In this document: piece by piece, positions 25,541 through 36,860 of the stretch
How positions within the stretch are numbered: position 1 is the first letter of the stretch
Layout: every line of letters begins with the position of its first letter
Assembly (NCBI RefSeq): GCF_048771995.1
Contig: NC_133027.1
Span: 101,988,501-102,052,500 of the forward strand
Source: Taeniopygia guttata
Lineage: Eukaryota > Chordata > Aves > Passeriformes > Estrildidae
Length of the DNA: 64,000 nucleotides
Reading direction: 5' to 3'
Made by a program: the position numbers and the translations under genes
The notes under the pieces: model-generated
What the model was told of the DNA's origin: nothing
Seen by the model: the letters and a program-made list of their open reading frames with translations, nothing else
The model's database searches: none

Positions 25541-25619
25541 CCAGCGCGATCCTCGCTCCGCGTTTAAAGACAGGCCCTTGAAAAATTTCGGCTCCTGGGT
25601 TTTTTTGGGGGTTGTGTTT

Positions 25620-28600
25620 TTCAGAAACCCGTAGGTCTGGACACCTAGCCTAGGCTGCTGGCTTTAGGTTAAAAGTTGGGGTATGTTTGGGGTTACAGGG
25701 AAGTAAAACAAAGTTTTTATCCTATTAAAATTAACCTTAATGTTTACAATTTGGTTGATTTCCTTCATAGTAAAGCTGTAAATCACTATAAAGCTTTGTG
25801 GGCGGGAAGGGGTCCTCAGAAAAATAAATGCAAGTGCAGGGGGGTCCCCAGAAAAATAAATGCCAAGGTCACCTTGAAAAAGATAATATTTGATCCCCTG
25901 TCAAGCTACAATATTTTAAGTATTTTTGGATACATTCTTAGAAGCCTTGCTGGAAACAAATTACACGAACTTCAACTACTTTAAAAAGTTTTGGGTAACC
26001 TAAAAATGTTAATTTGAAGTCAAAGGTTATAGCACTGAGAGTTCATTAATGCTATTCTACAGTTTACTTCAGTGAAAAGCATTAATAACTTTATTCAAAG
26101 CTTTTTTGTTATAGAAAACTATTCCAACTTCCACCATTCACAACATTCATTGAAAACAATTCTAAAAAATCAATTACTTTTGTAGATAATTCAGAGAAGG
26201 CTGGCTTATTTAAAAAAAAAAATTACTGAAAGCGGATTTTTAGCATGCAAATATATGTGTGGTTATGCTTTTAAAACAACAACAAAAAAATCTCTTTAAG
26301 ACTTTTTCTACTAGTAATGGTAATTCCCAAGGATTTTACTATTTTATTCCTAAGTAACTTTGTTAAAACTCCTTAGAGACAAGGATTTGAAGACTTTATT
26401 TAGTAGCACATCCTTCTTTATTAACTGCATACAGCTCAAAAAAACTCTTACAATGTTTTAGGTTTTTTGAGCAACTATATCAAAATGGTGTACTCAAAGA
26501 AGTTGGCCAGATTGCTTATCTTAAAAGAAAGAATATCAGCACGTCAGCACTGTTTTTCAATTAGAATCTGTTTATATTATTTTTTTAATTATTCAACCAA
26601 TTCTAAAGTTTTGCCAAATCCAAGACTTGCCTTCAAACGTTGTTTACATGCATACCCCCAGTAGAAAACTGAGGTGAAGTTTCAGATCACTCCCGCAGTG
26701 GAAGGGTTGGGCCCAGGCAAACAAACCTTAGCACGAGTCCAGCAGATCCTTTGTGCAGCCCAGACCGAGCCTGCACGTGGCCGTGCCTCGGCCATCAGCC
26801 AGATTATTAACTGCAATTTCCATGAATGCAGCAAGGACCCCAACAGCCACAGTATGGACAGAAACAGCACATGCCAAAGAGCTCTGCAAGAGCTGTAAGC
26901 TTATACTCCTGACACCAGCATTAGAAAATCCAAAAGGCCAAAACTTCAAGGTTCCTAACTTCAGTAAATGCCCAAACAACAGCCACATTCAGGGCCAAAC
27001 TCTGCCCTGAATTCAAACCTACTCAGCTTCACTGGTTTTCGAGAACATTGCCCAAGTGAGAACTTGTATGGAAGAACACCACCAGCATTCTCATTTCCTT
27101 AACAGGAAGGAACTTTGCTTCAGAGGTTACAAGGCCAAACATCTGATCGGAATGTTGTCACTATTATTACTCTCCCGGTCCTACAGAAACCACAGATAGG
27201 AAGTAGGCAATACGATACAAAGAAGGAACTGGAGAAAGGAAGACAAATGATTTTTAATGGATTCTGTTACCATAAGAAACACAAGGAATCCTACATAAGT
27301 TTTCCATGATGGTACCATAAATTACTTTCCCTGAAGGATGTTTCAAGGCAGCATTGACAACAGCATTACTAAGCAGGTACAATACAAAAAGGGAAGGAGA
27401 ACTAGCATCATCTATACAATGAAGCACCCGTCAGTAACTAGATTTCTCCATATCTACACACATTTGCTATATGTGTTCACTAGTAGAAATGGTTACCAAA
27501 AAAAAAATCAAGGGTTGGATGTAACTTTGTAGGTCATATTGAAGTACACACTTAATGTTACCTTCAATTCTAAGAGGTCTGAATGCAGTCATCAGCTGTA
27601 ATGTTACCACTTTCATGTGTACTACAGAATTTCTCAGACCATGTTTGTACAGTACTGCTTTTTCCTGGCAGGTACTCATGCTGTTTTAAGAGCACCACGT
27701 GGTGTTTCAGAACTGGGTGTCACTGCCGCAAGAGGTTGCCCCTCTTCTCACTGCCTTACTGCATGAATACAAAAGACCCTTGTATGTCAACATTCTTCTA
27801 CTTCAAGGTCACCTGCTCAGAGCTGTCATCTTCAAGCAGAGTCCTATGTACAATGCACAATCAATCAGTTGCTGCCTTTCTTTAGCTTTCACAATCACAT
27901 TAATACATTTTCCTGTAGCAGCTTTATAAGGAGCAAGGGAAAATAAGCATAAGAAAGGAAAGACCAGTGTCAAAAGGAAGAAGATAAATCTTTGGAAGAC
28001 AGAGAGATGTTGGTATAAAAACAGCTACTGGGAACGTCATGTGCACTCATCACACAACAAACTACTTGGCTGTATTTTGACACCAGCTGTCAAACTGTGA
28101 CCATGCTGTTTAACAAATACCACTCTCATAGGTGTGCAAAGACACCAAATGACATTTGGAGTGATATGATACGTTGCTCTGAAATGACAGACTGTGAAGA
28201 ACCGAAAACTATGCTCAGATATTGAGAGGGAGAAAATAGGGGGTACAAGACACCCTCATTCATTCTGTCTCCAGGTTTCTCCTACATCAAGTCACTTCGC
28301 TGATATTCAGCCCATTTTTTGAGGTCTGCATCACATGGACTCCAATTCTTGTGCAATCATAAATTAGTGCCCCAAAAGAAGGTAAGGCAGTGCTAGATTC
28401 ATAATGAAGAATTTAACGACTTAGCTAGTGCATTAAAGGAATTAATTCCACAGCCATCCCAAGGTTTTTGTATGAATAGATGGTTAGTAACCTCAACTCA
28501 CTGCATCCTTTCAGAGATATATTGCATGGAAAAGAATGCCATTTGCTTCACTGCAGCCTTGCTTCCTCAGACTGAATCCTTCAGCTCCACTGATAGCACT

Positions 28601-31600
28601 TCTTCCTCCCATGCTTTCTCTTTACATTCATTAGCGTCTTTCTTATGCCAGCTCATCACCAGTCACACTTTTTACCCATCTACATATGGCTTAATTATTT
28701 AAATAAAAATAAATAACTAAGCTTGAAGGCACAGAAACAAATAGGTCATCATTAAAGGGCACAGGCAATAGAGAGGCAGAGGTCACTTGAAAAGTAGGGC
28801 ACCCAAATACAGTGGCACAAAGGCAGACAAGGACTTTTAACTTGGAATATATATGTAACATACCACATGGAAAAATTAAGTTCAATATCCATATTAACCA
28901 CAAAATTCTGAATAATTGCCACCACTATTTTGATGACTCACCCATAAAAGTTACCTAAACATTACAATGTTCAGCTTGATACCATGCCTTCCTTACCCAA
29001 AACAGTACTTAGAAAACCTGGGTCATAATTGCATGATGTAAATTGTAAAGCTGCATGATTCCAGTATCAATCATCATACCAAAGACAGGACTGCTTAACC
29101 AAAGGTATCTTAAGGGGTGATTGGTAAGTACGTAGGTAGTAAGAGGGGGTAATGAAGAGTAAACCTCAAAACAAGAGATTTACACCAATACCAGAAGGCA
29201 GACAGGTTTCTGTGACTGGAGATTGTGTGAAGGCCAACAGGGCTGGTCTGAATCTAAAAAGCAGATTCTGGAGAACTATGCTTCTCTGAGATGGGGATCT
29301 GACACACAGCAGACAATTAAGGCCAAAGAAAACGTGGTGGCTGGAGGTTCCATTTAAACAAATAGCAATTCAAAATTATTACTGGAACAGATCAAGAATT
29401 ACTGTATCATTCTCTAGGTTATTTAATTATAGTCTCATATTGTTCAGCTAAAGTACCCTAAAAAGGAGAATTAAGTTTGAAAGATCAGTAGCTCTTACTT
29501 CCAAGTTAGAATAATCTTAAGATATTCAGCCACTGAAATGTATCAGAAAAAAAGTAAAATATCCTCACCTCTGGAAACAGAGTTTTACTAGAGAAATAAT
29601 GGAGAAGTAATCTTGCCCAACTAACGCTGCCAAAACTGATGGAAGAATTTAAACTAAAAATAATGGCAGAAATTGGGACAATCTTCCATCACATTCATAG
29701 TTCATTTGGCTAGCACAAATTAATGGGAAAAAAAATCAGATAAGTAGGAATACAGAAATACAGACTAGTATATTAATCAATGGACACAAGGGTTGGGTGT
29801 TATTTTTTGGTTTTTTTTAAACATAGTACTAATTAAAAACAGCAGCCTGGCAATGAAACTAACAAAAGAAGCATTCCTAATACAATTGAGGTGTTGTGGA
29901 TGATGTTTAAAAATAAATAAAACTGAACAAAAAATAGGAGGAATTTAAGCAAAAAAAGGAGGCCTAAAACATGAAATGAGGTGATATAGGGCTACAGAAA
30001 CACGGTGGAATAGTAAATTATACCACAGGCATTTGTGTTCTTGAAAGAAACACAGACCTGCTAAACTATACTTGTATAAGGACAAGACAAATTGGATGAA
30101 CAGAAGGGACGTTATGAATAAAGCACCACCTAAGTCAGAACTTTTCAGATAGAATAGTTTTACTTGGGCGTTTCTGAGTCCCTGCTATGAAATCAACTGG
30201 GTAAGATTTGGATATGAATGAAGATTGCTGTAAAAGAAGTCTTTATATTATCACTAGAAAGGATATCAATAGGAATGGAATTTATGCTCAGATTTAGACT
30301 GAAGAACAAATGCTAATAATAGGAGGAGGAAGCCCTCATTCAAAATTATAGCTGACAGACTTTTTCCTAACATGATAAATGGCAAAAAGAATACAAGTAT
30401 AGTTTCATCCACCAGGGAATATACTACAGGAGAGCTAATAGGAAAACTTGGATATGACTTGGAGTTAATTCTATTTAAATTACTCAGAAAGATAAATGGA
30501 ATATGTTTGAAAGTAAGATTCACAATTCCAAAATAGAAAACTTTGGTATGCTATTGAACCTAGGTGGTCCATTGAACTGGCTAGTCCAATAACCATAGTT
30601 TACTGAAATGCATTTAAAAAAATAATTGTAAAAGTATCTGAAGTGTAAAGCAAGGCAATGAAAAAAATCTCTCAGAAACTCCATAACTAATAGAATGATT
30701 GCCTTAAAGAGAGAGTCCATAAAGCAGTATCTGTAGCTTACATACTAAGTCTCCAGAATTTAACTACAGTTAATCAAGTTAGGATTCTATATAGCAATCA
30801 GCAGCTAGATCTGCACCAAACCTAACTGATTTGCTGCTCTTGAGCTCTTGTGTTTAGCATATTTGGGCCTTGCTTTGTTAATCTGAAAGTACCTTTTGTC
30901 ATAAAGTGCTATGCTTTGAAGCCTGTCTCTGGTTTTGAAGCATAACTCATTTTCATAGAAATTAATCTGTTTCTCCACCTTTGGCATTGGACATAGCAGG
31001 TTCTCAGAAGGACCAGCTCAGACTAGTTTCAAAACAAGTGCACCTTGACTGGTTAGAATATAATTAGTATCTTAAGCATTCCCATGGATTACATTCAAAG
31101 CTTTTCCATTACTCACAGCAATTAAGTTGCACCAAGTAAGTTTCATAGTTTTAGCTTTAACACTCAGTAAGTGATTTAAAAACACATGCATTTTACATTG
31201 TCCTGCCTTTCCATATGGACAGATTATTATAAAGCACAACATTTTAGTGCAAACAAAAGCTTTAAAAAAAAAATCAGTATCAAATGTAACATTCAAAGAA
31301 TTTCTTTTTTCCAAGTGAACCGAGATAGAGTAACTCAACATTCACTTTTAATGAAGCCCCATTGCACCGTGACAAATGTGCAGCCTACAGTATCTTAAAT
31401 GAATCATAATATGGCTTACATCTTTAATGCCTGATCACAGTGCCAGAGGAGTTCAAAGAGCCCTTACTAAAACCATCAGTAGAAACGCTGGTTGCACAAG
31501 CCGCTGAAGTACCTACTTTGTAGCCAGAAGTAATTACGTTGCTCTGTTAATCTCTGCTGCAGAAACTCAATCTAACAGACAGAGATCATATCTATCAGAT

Positions 31601-34440
31601 AAGGGCTCCATGCAAGGCACCGAGGCTGCTGCTTGTCTTGAAAACACACGCAGCATTTTTGTGTGTGACAGTGCAACATACATGCATACCACCCTTTGGA
31701 ATAAAAACTGTCAGTGTTGGGAATACATACTGATGATAAGGAATAACTCTACTTCCTTCCTTCCTCTGCTTGAGAGACTGCAAAGCTAGATCTCGAGATC
31801 ACGCCACATCTATGAGCTCCCTAACTTTCACAAGCACAGGAACCTCAGGTGTAAGAATCCATTATTATGAGGCTGAACACACAGTTGCCTCTGCGGATCG
31901 CAACTTTTATTCCCCACTCTTCTTAAAATAATGATGGAACAAGACAGGATCTTGAACCTTCAGCAGAACTACACAATACATCTTATTTAAAAGGCTATGA
32001 GGTAATGCTGTTGAGCTATAGCAAATCGGTAGGAAATATTTCAGGCAGATAGCATTCATGACTGATAACCATGGGACACAGATTTAAACCTAGAAGCATG
32101 CACGGAGCTCATGTTTCCAGAGTCACACAGCACTAGATCAAAGTAAACAAGTGCAACCTGCAACTTCACATAAAATAAATGACACTGTACAGTCCAAACA
32201 AAGGCATAAGGTCTTACTGAAATGACTGCTATCTACTTTCAATCCAGAGAGGAACAAAAGCGCACGCCAAGAGGGAAAAAATAGGAAAAAAATATAACAC
32301 AGAGAATGATGTACCTTACTTTTTTCTCATATCCTCAAACAGCCAAACTACTTGTTACAGCTTACCCAAATGACTCCAAGCCTGAGCTAGAAGGCTTACA
32401 TTTTATTCAGGTGGTTACCGTCTGGCACACTAAGCAGCCTCAAAACATAGAAGTTGCTGCCAGCAAAGTCAGGAAGAAAATTGTCAGTCTTTGTATGACC
32501 ACCAAAAAAAAAAAAAGCACATGCCAAGATAAATTATACAAAAACCTCAAATTGTAAGTGTGGAAAGTAATTTTAGAACATCAGGAAAAAAGAGTTGGAA
32601 GACTTTTACCGCTCCCTTTTAAATTTTCATTATGGTCATACATTTTACCTTCTTGTGTTTGGGTATATTTTGGGCATTTTTTTGGTATGTATTTGGCATA
32701 TTATTGCTTTTAACAAAAAAAACCCAATTGTGCACATTAGCAAGGTGAAAACTTCCCAGTCTCCCCCAGAAGCTCCTATTCACAAGGGTATTTGGTCCTC
32801 ATTAATTCAAACCTCCAGTCACCCATAGAAAAGACAATTCAGAACACCTAGCATCTTAAGTGTCCAGATACAATAAAGAATAATTATACTACAGCATGAA
32901 ATACCTAACATATATTCTGTGCTGTGTACACTAATGCTTGCTTGCAATCCTTCCATGTATGAAATTCTTAAACCCAGTGCAGTTCATCTACTGGCTCCCA
33001 TCTGCGTTAACAATACCAAAGCCATACTCCAGGAATATTTGTGCATATGAAAACCAGCAAAAACGTTTTTCTGTCAATATCCTCATGTATGGGGTAAGCA
33101 CTTTCATCACTGTTACCACCTGTATTAGCTAGACTCATGGGACCATAAGGAAAACAGAGCCTGCTAGCTAAAATGAAACTTCCACATCTTTCAACAACAT
33201 GGCAATAAGGATTTTTTTTCTTATGGAGGATTAATTGCACCATACTCCTGCCTAATGGGGCATTGCTGCAATAACTGCAGGAGTGGATTTGACTATTTAT
33301 TAGAAAAAAATACTTAATATTTACTACTAAATGCATCATTTAAACATATTGGTAGGAAAAATATCAGGTGAGAATATGGCAATACCCTTCCTTTTTCATG
33401 ACTGAGCACACTCCCCGTCTACAGAGTAAGATTTTAATTTTTAAGATTCAATCTAATTCTTCAGAAACAAAATTCTGAACACTGCAATATTGCAAGAGAT
33501 GTAATGCCACATTAAGAGCTGTAATGCATCAAACGATTCACCTATCTCACTTCCTATCCACCCTGCTCCAAAGTGCTACTGTTACATAATGATCCCATGC
33601 AATCCCCTGAGTTTTTATGTTAACATGTTAAGGAAAGAATATTCTCTATTTTAGTATGAGTCCTTTACAAGGATTAAAGGCATTTCACTGCCATTCCTCT
33701 GTCATCAAACTGGACTGACATTACCATATGTAAGGTTCACATACTCCATACCTTCTAACAACATTATATCATTTCTAATACAGAAATTAAACCACATTCT
33801 CAGGAAACAGAAATCAACAGCTACATTCAAGCTAAAGGTACTTTCAAAGGCTAACCTTAAGGGACATAACAACCTATACTTCCAAACAGGAACATAAGGC
33901 AAAAACCTCATGCTATTACCAAACAGAAGACACAAAAATCATATTATCTACTTTGGGTTTACCACCTTTTGGTTTCAATGGATAGTCTTATGTCCTGTGT
34001 CAATTTGTTACAGGTAACTTCAAAACGACAAGGGAAATGAGATGGTATTTGTAGAAACAGACAGGAGTGAAATTTGGTTTCGTATTTCTAAGAGAGTGCT
34101 TAGTGTTAACTTTCTTCACACAAATTAAAAGCCAAATAATAGAAAAACAATTCTCAAATGAATGCAGCAAATCAATGATCACTTTTTTACTTTGCAGACA
34201 GTGTGCTTAATTTCTGGTTCCTGTTGTAGATTTACTTAAAACACATCTCTTAACTGTAAAAGCCTTCCTTCCCATGTTTCCATATAGGCCTCTGTGGATT
34301 GCTCAGAGTCCTCCCTCTGGGGCACAGTAATCCACTGGCACTGCTCCCACTTTTCCCTCAAGAACCGAACTCCCTTCTGGAACAAAACACTCCAGAAGCC
34401 AAATAAGCGGCGAGGATGAAATCGATCCACCTGGCAGCAC
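25620..34440. other. Intronic or intergenic AT-rich DNA, no gene recognised
   Basis: This lies between the internal CpG block and the TBCC-proximal CpG island. If BICRAL transcription starts at 34.8 kb, as it does next to TBCC in mammals, this is BICRAL intron 1; otherwise it is intergenic. Open frames are short and lack similarity or codon bias. Only simple A/T runs are visible. Confidence 0.6.
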
Positions 34441-34452
34441 CTTTGCAGTTAC

Positions 34453-34870
34453 CTGCAAGGCTCAGCAGCCTTTTCCTCAGCCCCTTCACTGCGGGAGAGG
34501 GAGCCAGCAGGGAAGGTTTATTAGGGCACGGCACGGCCGGAGCCTCCCGAGGGCGCCGAGGCTGCCGGGGGACCGCACCGGGCAGGGGCCGGGACCGCGG
34601 GGACCGCCCGGGACCGGGGGGACCGCCCGGCGCCTCGGCAGCACGGGGCGCCTCGGGGCGGCCCCGAACCCGCCCGGGAGGGCAGGAGGAGCTCTGGGCT
34701 GCGGCCCCTACGCCCCCGCCCGAGCCGCCCCTTCCCTCGCTCGCCGCGGCCCCGCCGCTGCGGGAGCCCCGCGCCCAGGGCCGGCGGCGGGCGCGGCCCG
34801 GGCGGGGAGGTGTGGGTGTGAGCACAGCGGCGGGAAGGAGCGGGCAGCTCCGCGCGGGCACGGCGGGGGA
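34453..34870 (-). ncRNA. BICRAL: Candidate TBCC-proximal first exon of BICRAL (5' UTR)
   Basis: The minus strand of this CpG island ends in a strong donor, CTTGCAG|GTAACTGC, at 34453, at the edge of the GC-rich zone. In human the BICRAL first exon lies head-to-head with TBCC, so a non-coding first exon is expected exactly here. A long open frame on this strand (34358-34939) is Pro/Arg/Gly/Ala-rich, has no family resemblance and is probably a by-product of high GC. The transcription start is not determined and 34870 is only the approximate island boundary. Confidence 0.5.
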
Positions 34871-35134
34871 GCGGTGCGGGGGCGTGTTTATATCCCGGGC
34901 GCTAATTTGGGAAGCGGGATAACCCGCCCCGCACGGCACCTGCCGACAGCACTCACCCCATCCCGCGGAGAGGCGGCGGCCCCTTTAAGACCGCGGGAGA
35001 CCCCTCCCTCCGGCCCTCCCGCTCTCCCCCGCCGCGCGCCGCCCGTGCCGCCAATCGGCGGCGGCGACGCAGCCGGGGCTGCGGGCAGCCAATCCGCGCG
35101 CCGCTTGGTGACCGCAGGGGAGGCGAGCGCTAAG
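34490..35134. promoter_or_regulatory. Bidirectional CpG-island promoter, BICRAL/TBCC
   Basis: This is very GC- and CpG-rich sequence between the two divergent genes. Upstream of the TBCC start codon are two CCAAT boxes, at 35051-35055 (GCCAATCGG) and 35089-35093 (GCCAATCCG), 38 bases apart. They lie about 80 and 42 bases before the ATG, with no TATA box. Paired CCAAT elements (NF-Y type) are common in housekeeping bidirectional promoters. Confidence 0.6.
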
Positions 35135-36163
35135 ATGGCGGCGCCGGCAGAGGCGGCGGCCGCGGCCGCTCCGTCGCAGCCCGAGGCGGCCGCAGGCTCG
35201 GCCGCCTCCGCCGTGGTGCTGCCGGAGCGGCTGCAGCGGCGGGAAGCGGAGCGGCAGCAGGGCGTGGAGCGGCAGCGGCAGAAGAAGGAGGCGCAGGTAG
35301 TGAAGGAGGAGCAGAGCGAGTTCTTCCTGGGCGCCTCGGCGCGGGAGCGGGAGGCCGTGGAGGCGCTGCTGGCGGCGGGGGCGCTGGAGGAGGCTGCCGC
35401 CCGCCTGCAGGCGCTGCAGAAGCTGCTGACGGACAGCGTGCGGTTCCTGGCGCCCTACGAGGTGCGGCAGGGGCAGGAGGCCGTGGCGCGGCTGCAGGGA
35501 GAGCTGGCGGCGCGGCGGGAGCAGCTGCAGCCCAAGAAGAAATTCGCCTTCCGCGCCCTCAAGAAGGAAGCGGCCCCGGGCAGCGCCCCGCGCCCCGCCG
35601 AGCCCGCCCCGCCCGACCTCGCCGCGCCCGACCCCGACCTCGCCGAGGGCGACCCGGGCGGGCCGCCGCTGTGCGGGTTCAGCGGCGCCCGGGACGAGGA
35701 GCTGGAGCTCGGCGGCGCGGAGCTGCTGCAGCGGGACGTGCTGCTGTCGGAGCTGCGCGGCTGCCGGGTGCTGCTCCGCGGCAACCCCAACACGCTGCGG
35801 GTGCGCGACTGCAGCGGCTGCACCGTGCTCTGCGGGCCCGTGTCCACCTCCGTGCTGGTGGACGGCTGCAGCGACTGCCTGCTGGCCATGGCCTGCCAGC
35901 AGCTCCGCACCCACCGCACCCACGGCTGCCGGGTCTACGTGCAGGTCACCAGCCGGGCCGTAATCGAGGCCTGCTCTGATGTCTCCTTCGCCCCCTACTC
36001 CTGGAGCTACCCTGGTATTGAGCGAGATTTCGAGTCGTCTGGGCTGGACAGAAACCGTAACAACTGGAACCTGGTGGATGACTTTGACTGGCTGGCGACT
36101 GACCAGCCTTCGCCCAACTGGAGCCTGATCCCCGAGCAGGAAAGAGTGACAAGCTGGGACTGA
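35135..36163 (+). CDS. TBCC: Tubulin-folding cofactor C, single exon
   Basis: TBCC is the cytoplasmic cofactor that joins the TBCD-TBCE-tubulin supercomplex and stimulates GTP hydrolysis by beta-tubulin, releasing native alpha/beta-tubulin dimers. The 342-residue product (human 346) is one intronless exon. Residues 1-29 are Ala-rich. Residues 30-135 form a charged, helical, spectrin-like domain. A Pro/Ala/Asp-rich linker (about 145-180) precedes the C-CAP/cofactor C beta-helix domain (about 195-325). Within that domain the motif CQQLR places the catalytic arginine finger at Arg258, equivalent to human Arg262. The C-terminal block with SYPGIERDFESSGLDRNRNN and the final NWSLIPEQE are family hallmarks. 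The start at 35135 (AAGATGG, good Kozak context) was chosen because it gives the family length. The frame is open for 87 codons further upstream, but that part looks like 5' UTR. GC content is very high, as expected in a CpG-island exon. Confidence 0.96.
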   Translation: MAAPAEAAAAAAPSQPEAAAGSAASAVVLPERLQRREAERQQGVERQRQKKEAQVVKEEQSEFFLGASAREREAVEALLAAGALEEAAARLQALQKLLTDSVRFLAPYEVRQGQEAVARLQGELAARREQLQPKKKFAFRALKKEAAPGSAPRPAEPAPPDLAAPDPDLAEGDPGGPPLCGFSGARDEELELGGAELLQRDVLLSELRGCRVLLRGNPNTLRVRDCSGCTVLCGPVSTSVLVDGCSDCLLAMACQQLRTHRTHGCRVYVQVTSRAVIEACSDVSFAPYSWSYPGIERDFESSGLDRNRNNWNLVDDFDWLATDQPSPNWSLIPEQERVTSWD

Positions 36164-36860
36164 CTGCGGAGGCAGCTCTGCTGTGCAAGAGATCCTCGTG
36201 TAAACGCACTGATCCACAAACTGTGGGACTTAATCCGCGATATGCCATTAAATGATTCCATTCTGTATTCAAATTTCGAATTATAATATATGCCTGGATT
36301 TCTTAGTTGAAGAATACCAGTCAAATAGAGTTTACTGTTCTTGCACAAGTTGCTGCTATAATCTGTATGTATCACTGTGGGATTTACCAATTTCTGAAGT
36401 ACTTCATTGTGAGTTATAACTTATTTATGTGGTACAAAGGCCACTGATACTCAAACAACAATGAGCCTCTGTTAGAGCTCTTGTACTGCTTTCACTCACT
36501 CCGGCAGACTGAATTCACTGCAAGTAGCGCAAACTGTACTGGAATGAAAAGATCAAATAGCAAATTTCCCATGTTTTTGTGGTTCTCATTTTCTTATGGC
36601 AGCACAGGGTATCTTGGGGAGAGTGCAGAGCACTACTGCTGTGAGGTAATGGGGTGAAAAAGGGTTCATTTCAAGGGAGAGTTTGTAACTGCACAGTGCA
36701 GCAGACTGAGATGCAACCGAGGCTATTAGCCAGTTAGGCTATTAGCAATGATGAGCCAGTTTCTGTTGATTCGGGTTAAATCTGTAAGTTGGCTTTAGGC
36801 TTTTCTTTCAAGTGAGAGAAATCTAAAGGAAAAAGGTTCTAATAAACATCTAATGCTCTC
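36164..36860 (+). other. TBCC: TBCC 3' UTR with candidate poly(A) signals
   Basis: AT-rich sequence after the TGA. Candidate poly(A) signals are ATTAAA at 36247-36252 and AATAAA at 36841-36846. The latter gives a 3' UTR of roughly 0.7 kb, similar to the short mammalian one. Another AATAAA occurs at 37263-37268. Which one is used is not determined. Confidence 0.5.

Larger units (their letters stand above)
22970..25610. promoter_or_regulatory. CpG-rich block, probable internal BICRAL promoter region
   Basis: Two GC/CpG-dense peaks (about 22980-23460 and 25300-25560) flank a stretch still rich in CpG but interrupted by A-runs and a polypyrimidine tract. The surrounding sequence is AT-rich and CpG-poor, so this stands out as an unmethylated-island-like promoter block. 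It lies between the TBCC-proximal CpG island and the BICRAL ATG exon. A good minus-strand splice donor occurs at 25193-25192, and weaker GTAGGTTT donors at 23531-23530 and 23991-23990. Strand and start site cannot be fixed from sequence, and a divergent non-coding transcript is also possible. Confidence 0.55.

Noticed and set aside
25209..25634. 141-codon plus-strand frame rich in Glu/Arg/Gly/Ser
   Set aside because: It is a translation of the GA-rich simple repeat and adjacent GC-rich DNA.
34985..36217. 410-codon open frame antisense to TBCC
   Set aside because: It is the GC-rich shadow of TBCC. Its composition (Leu/Arg/Gln/His/Gly runs) mirrors TBCC codons, and there is no independent family similarity.
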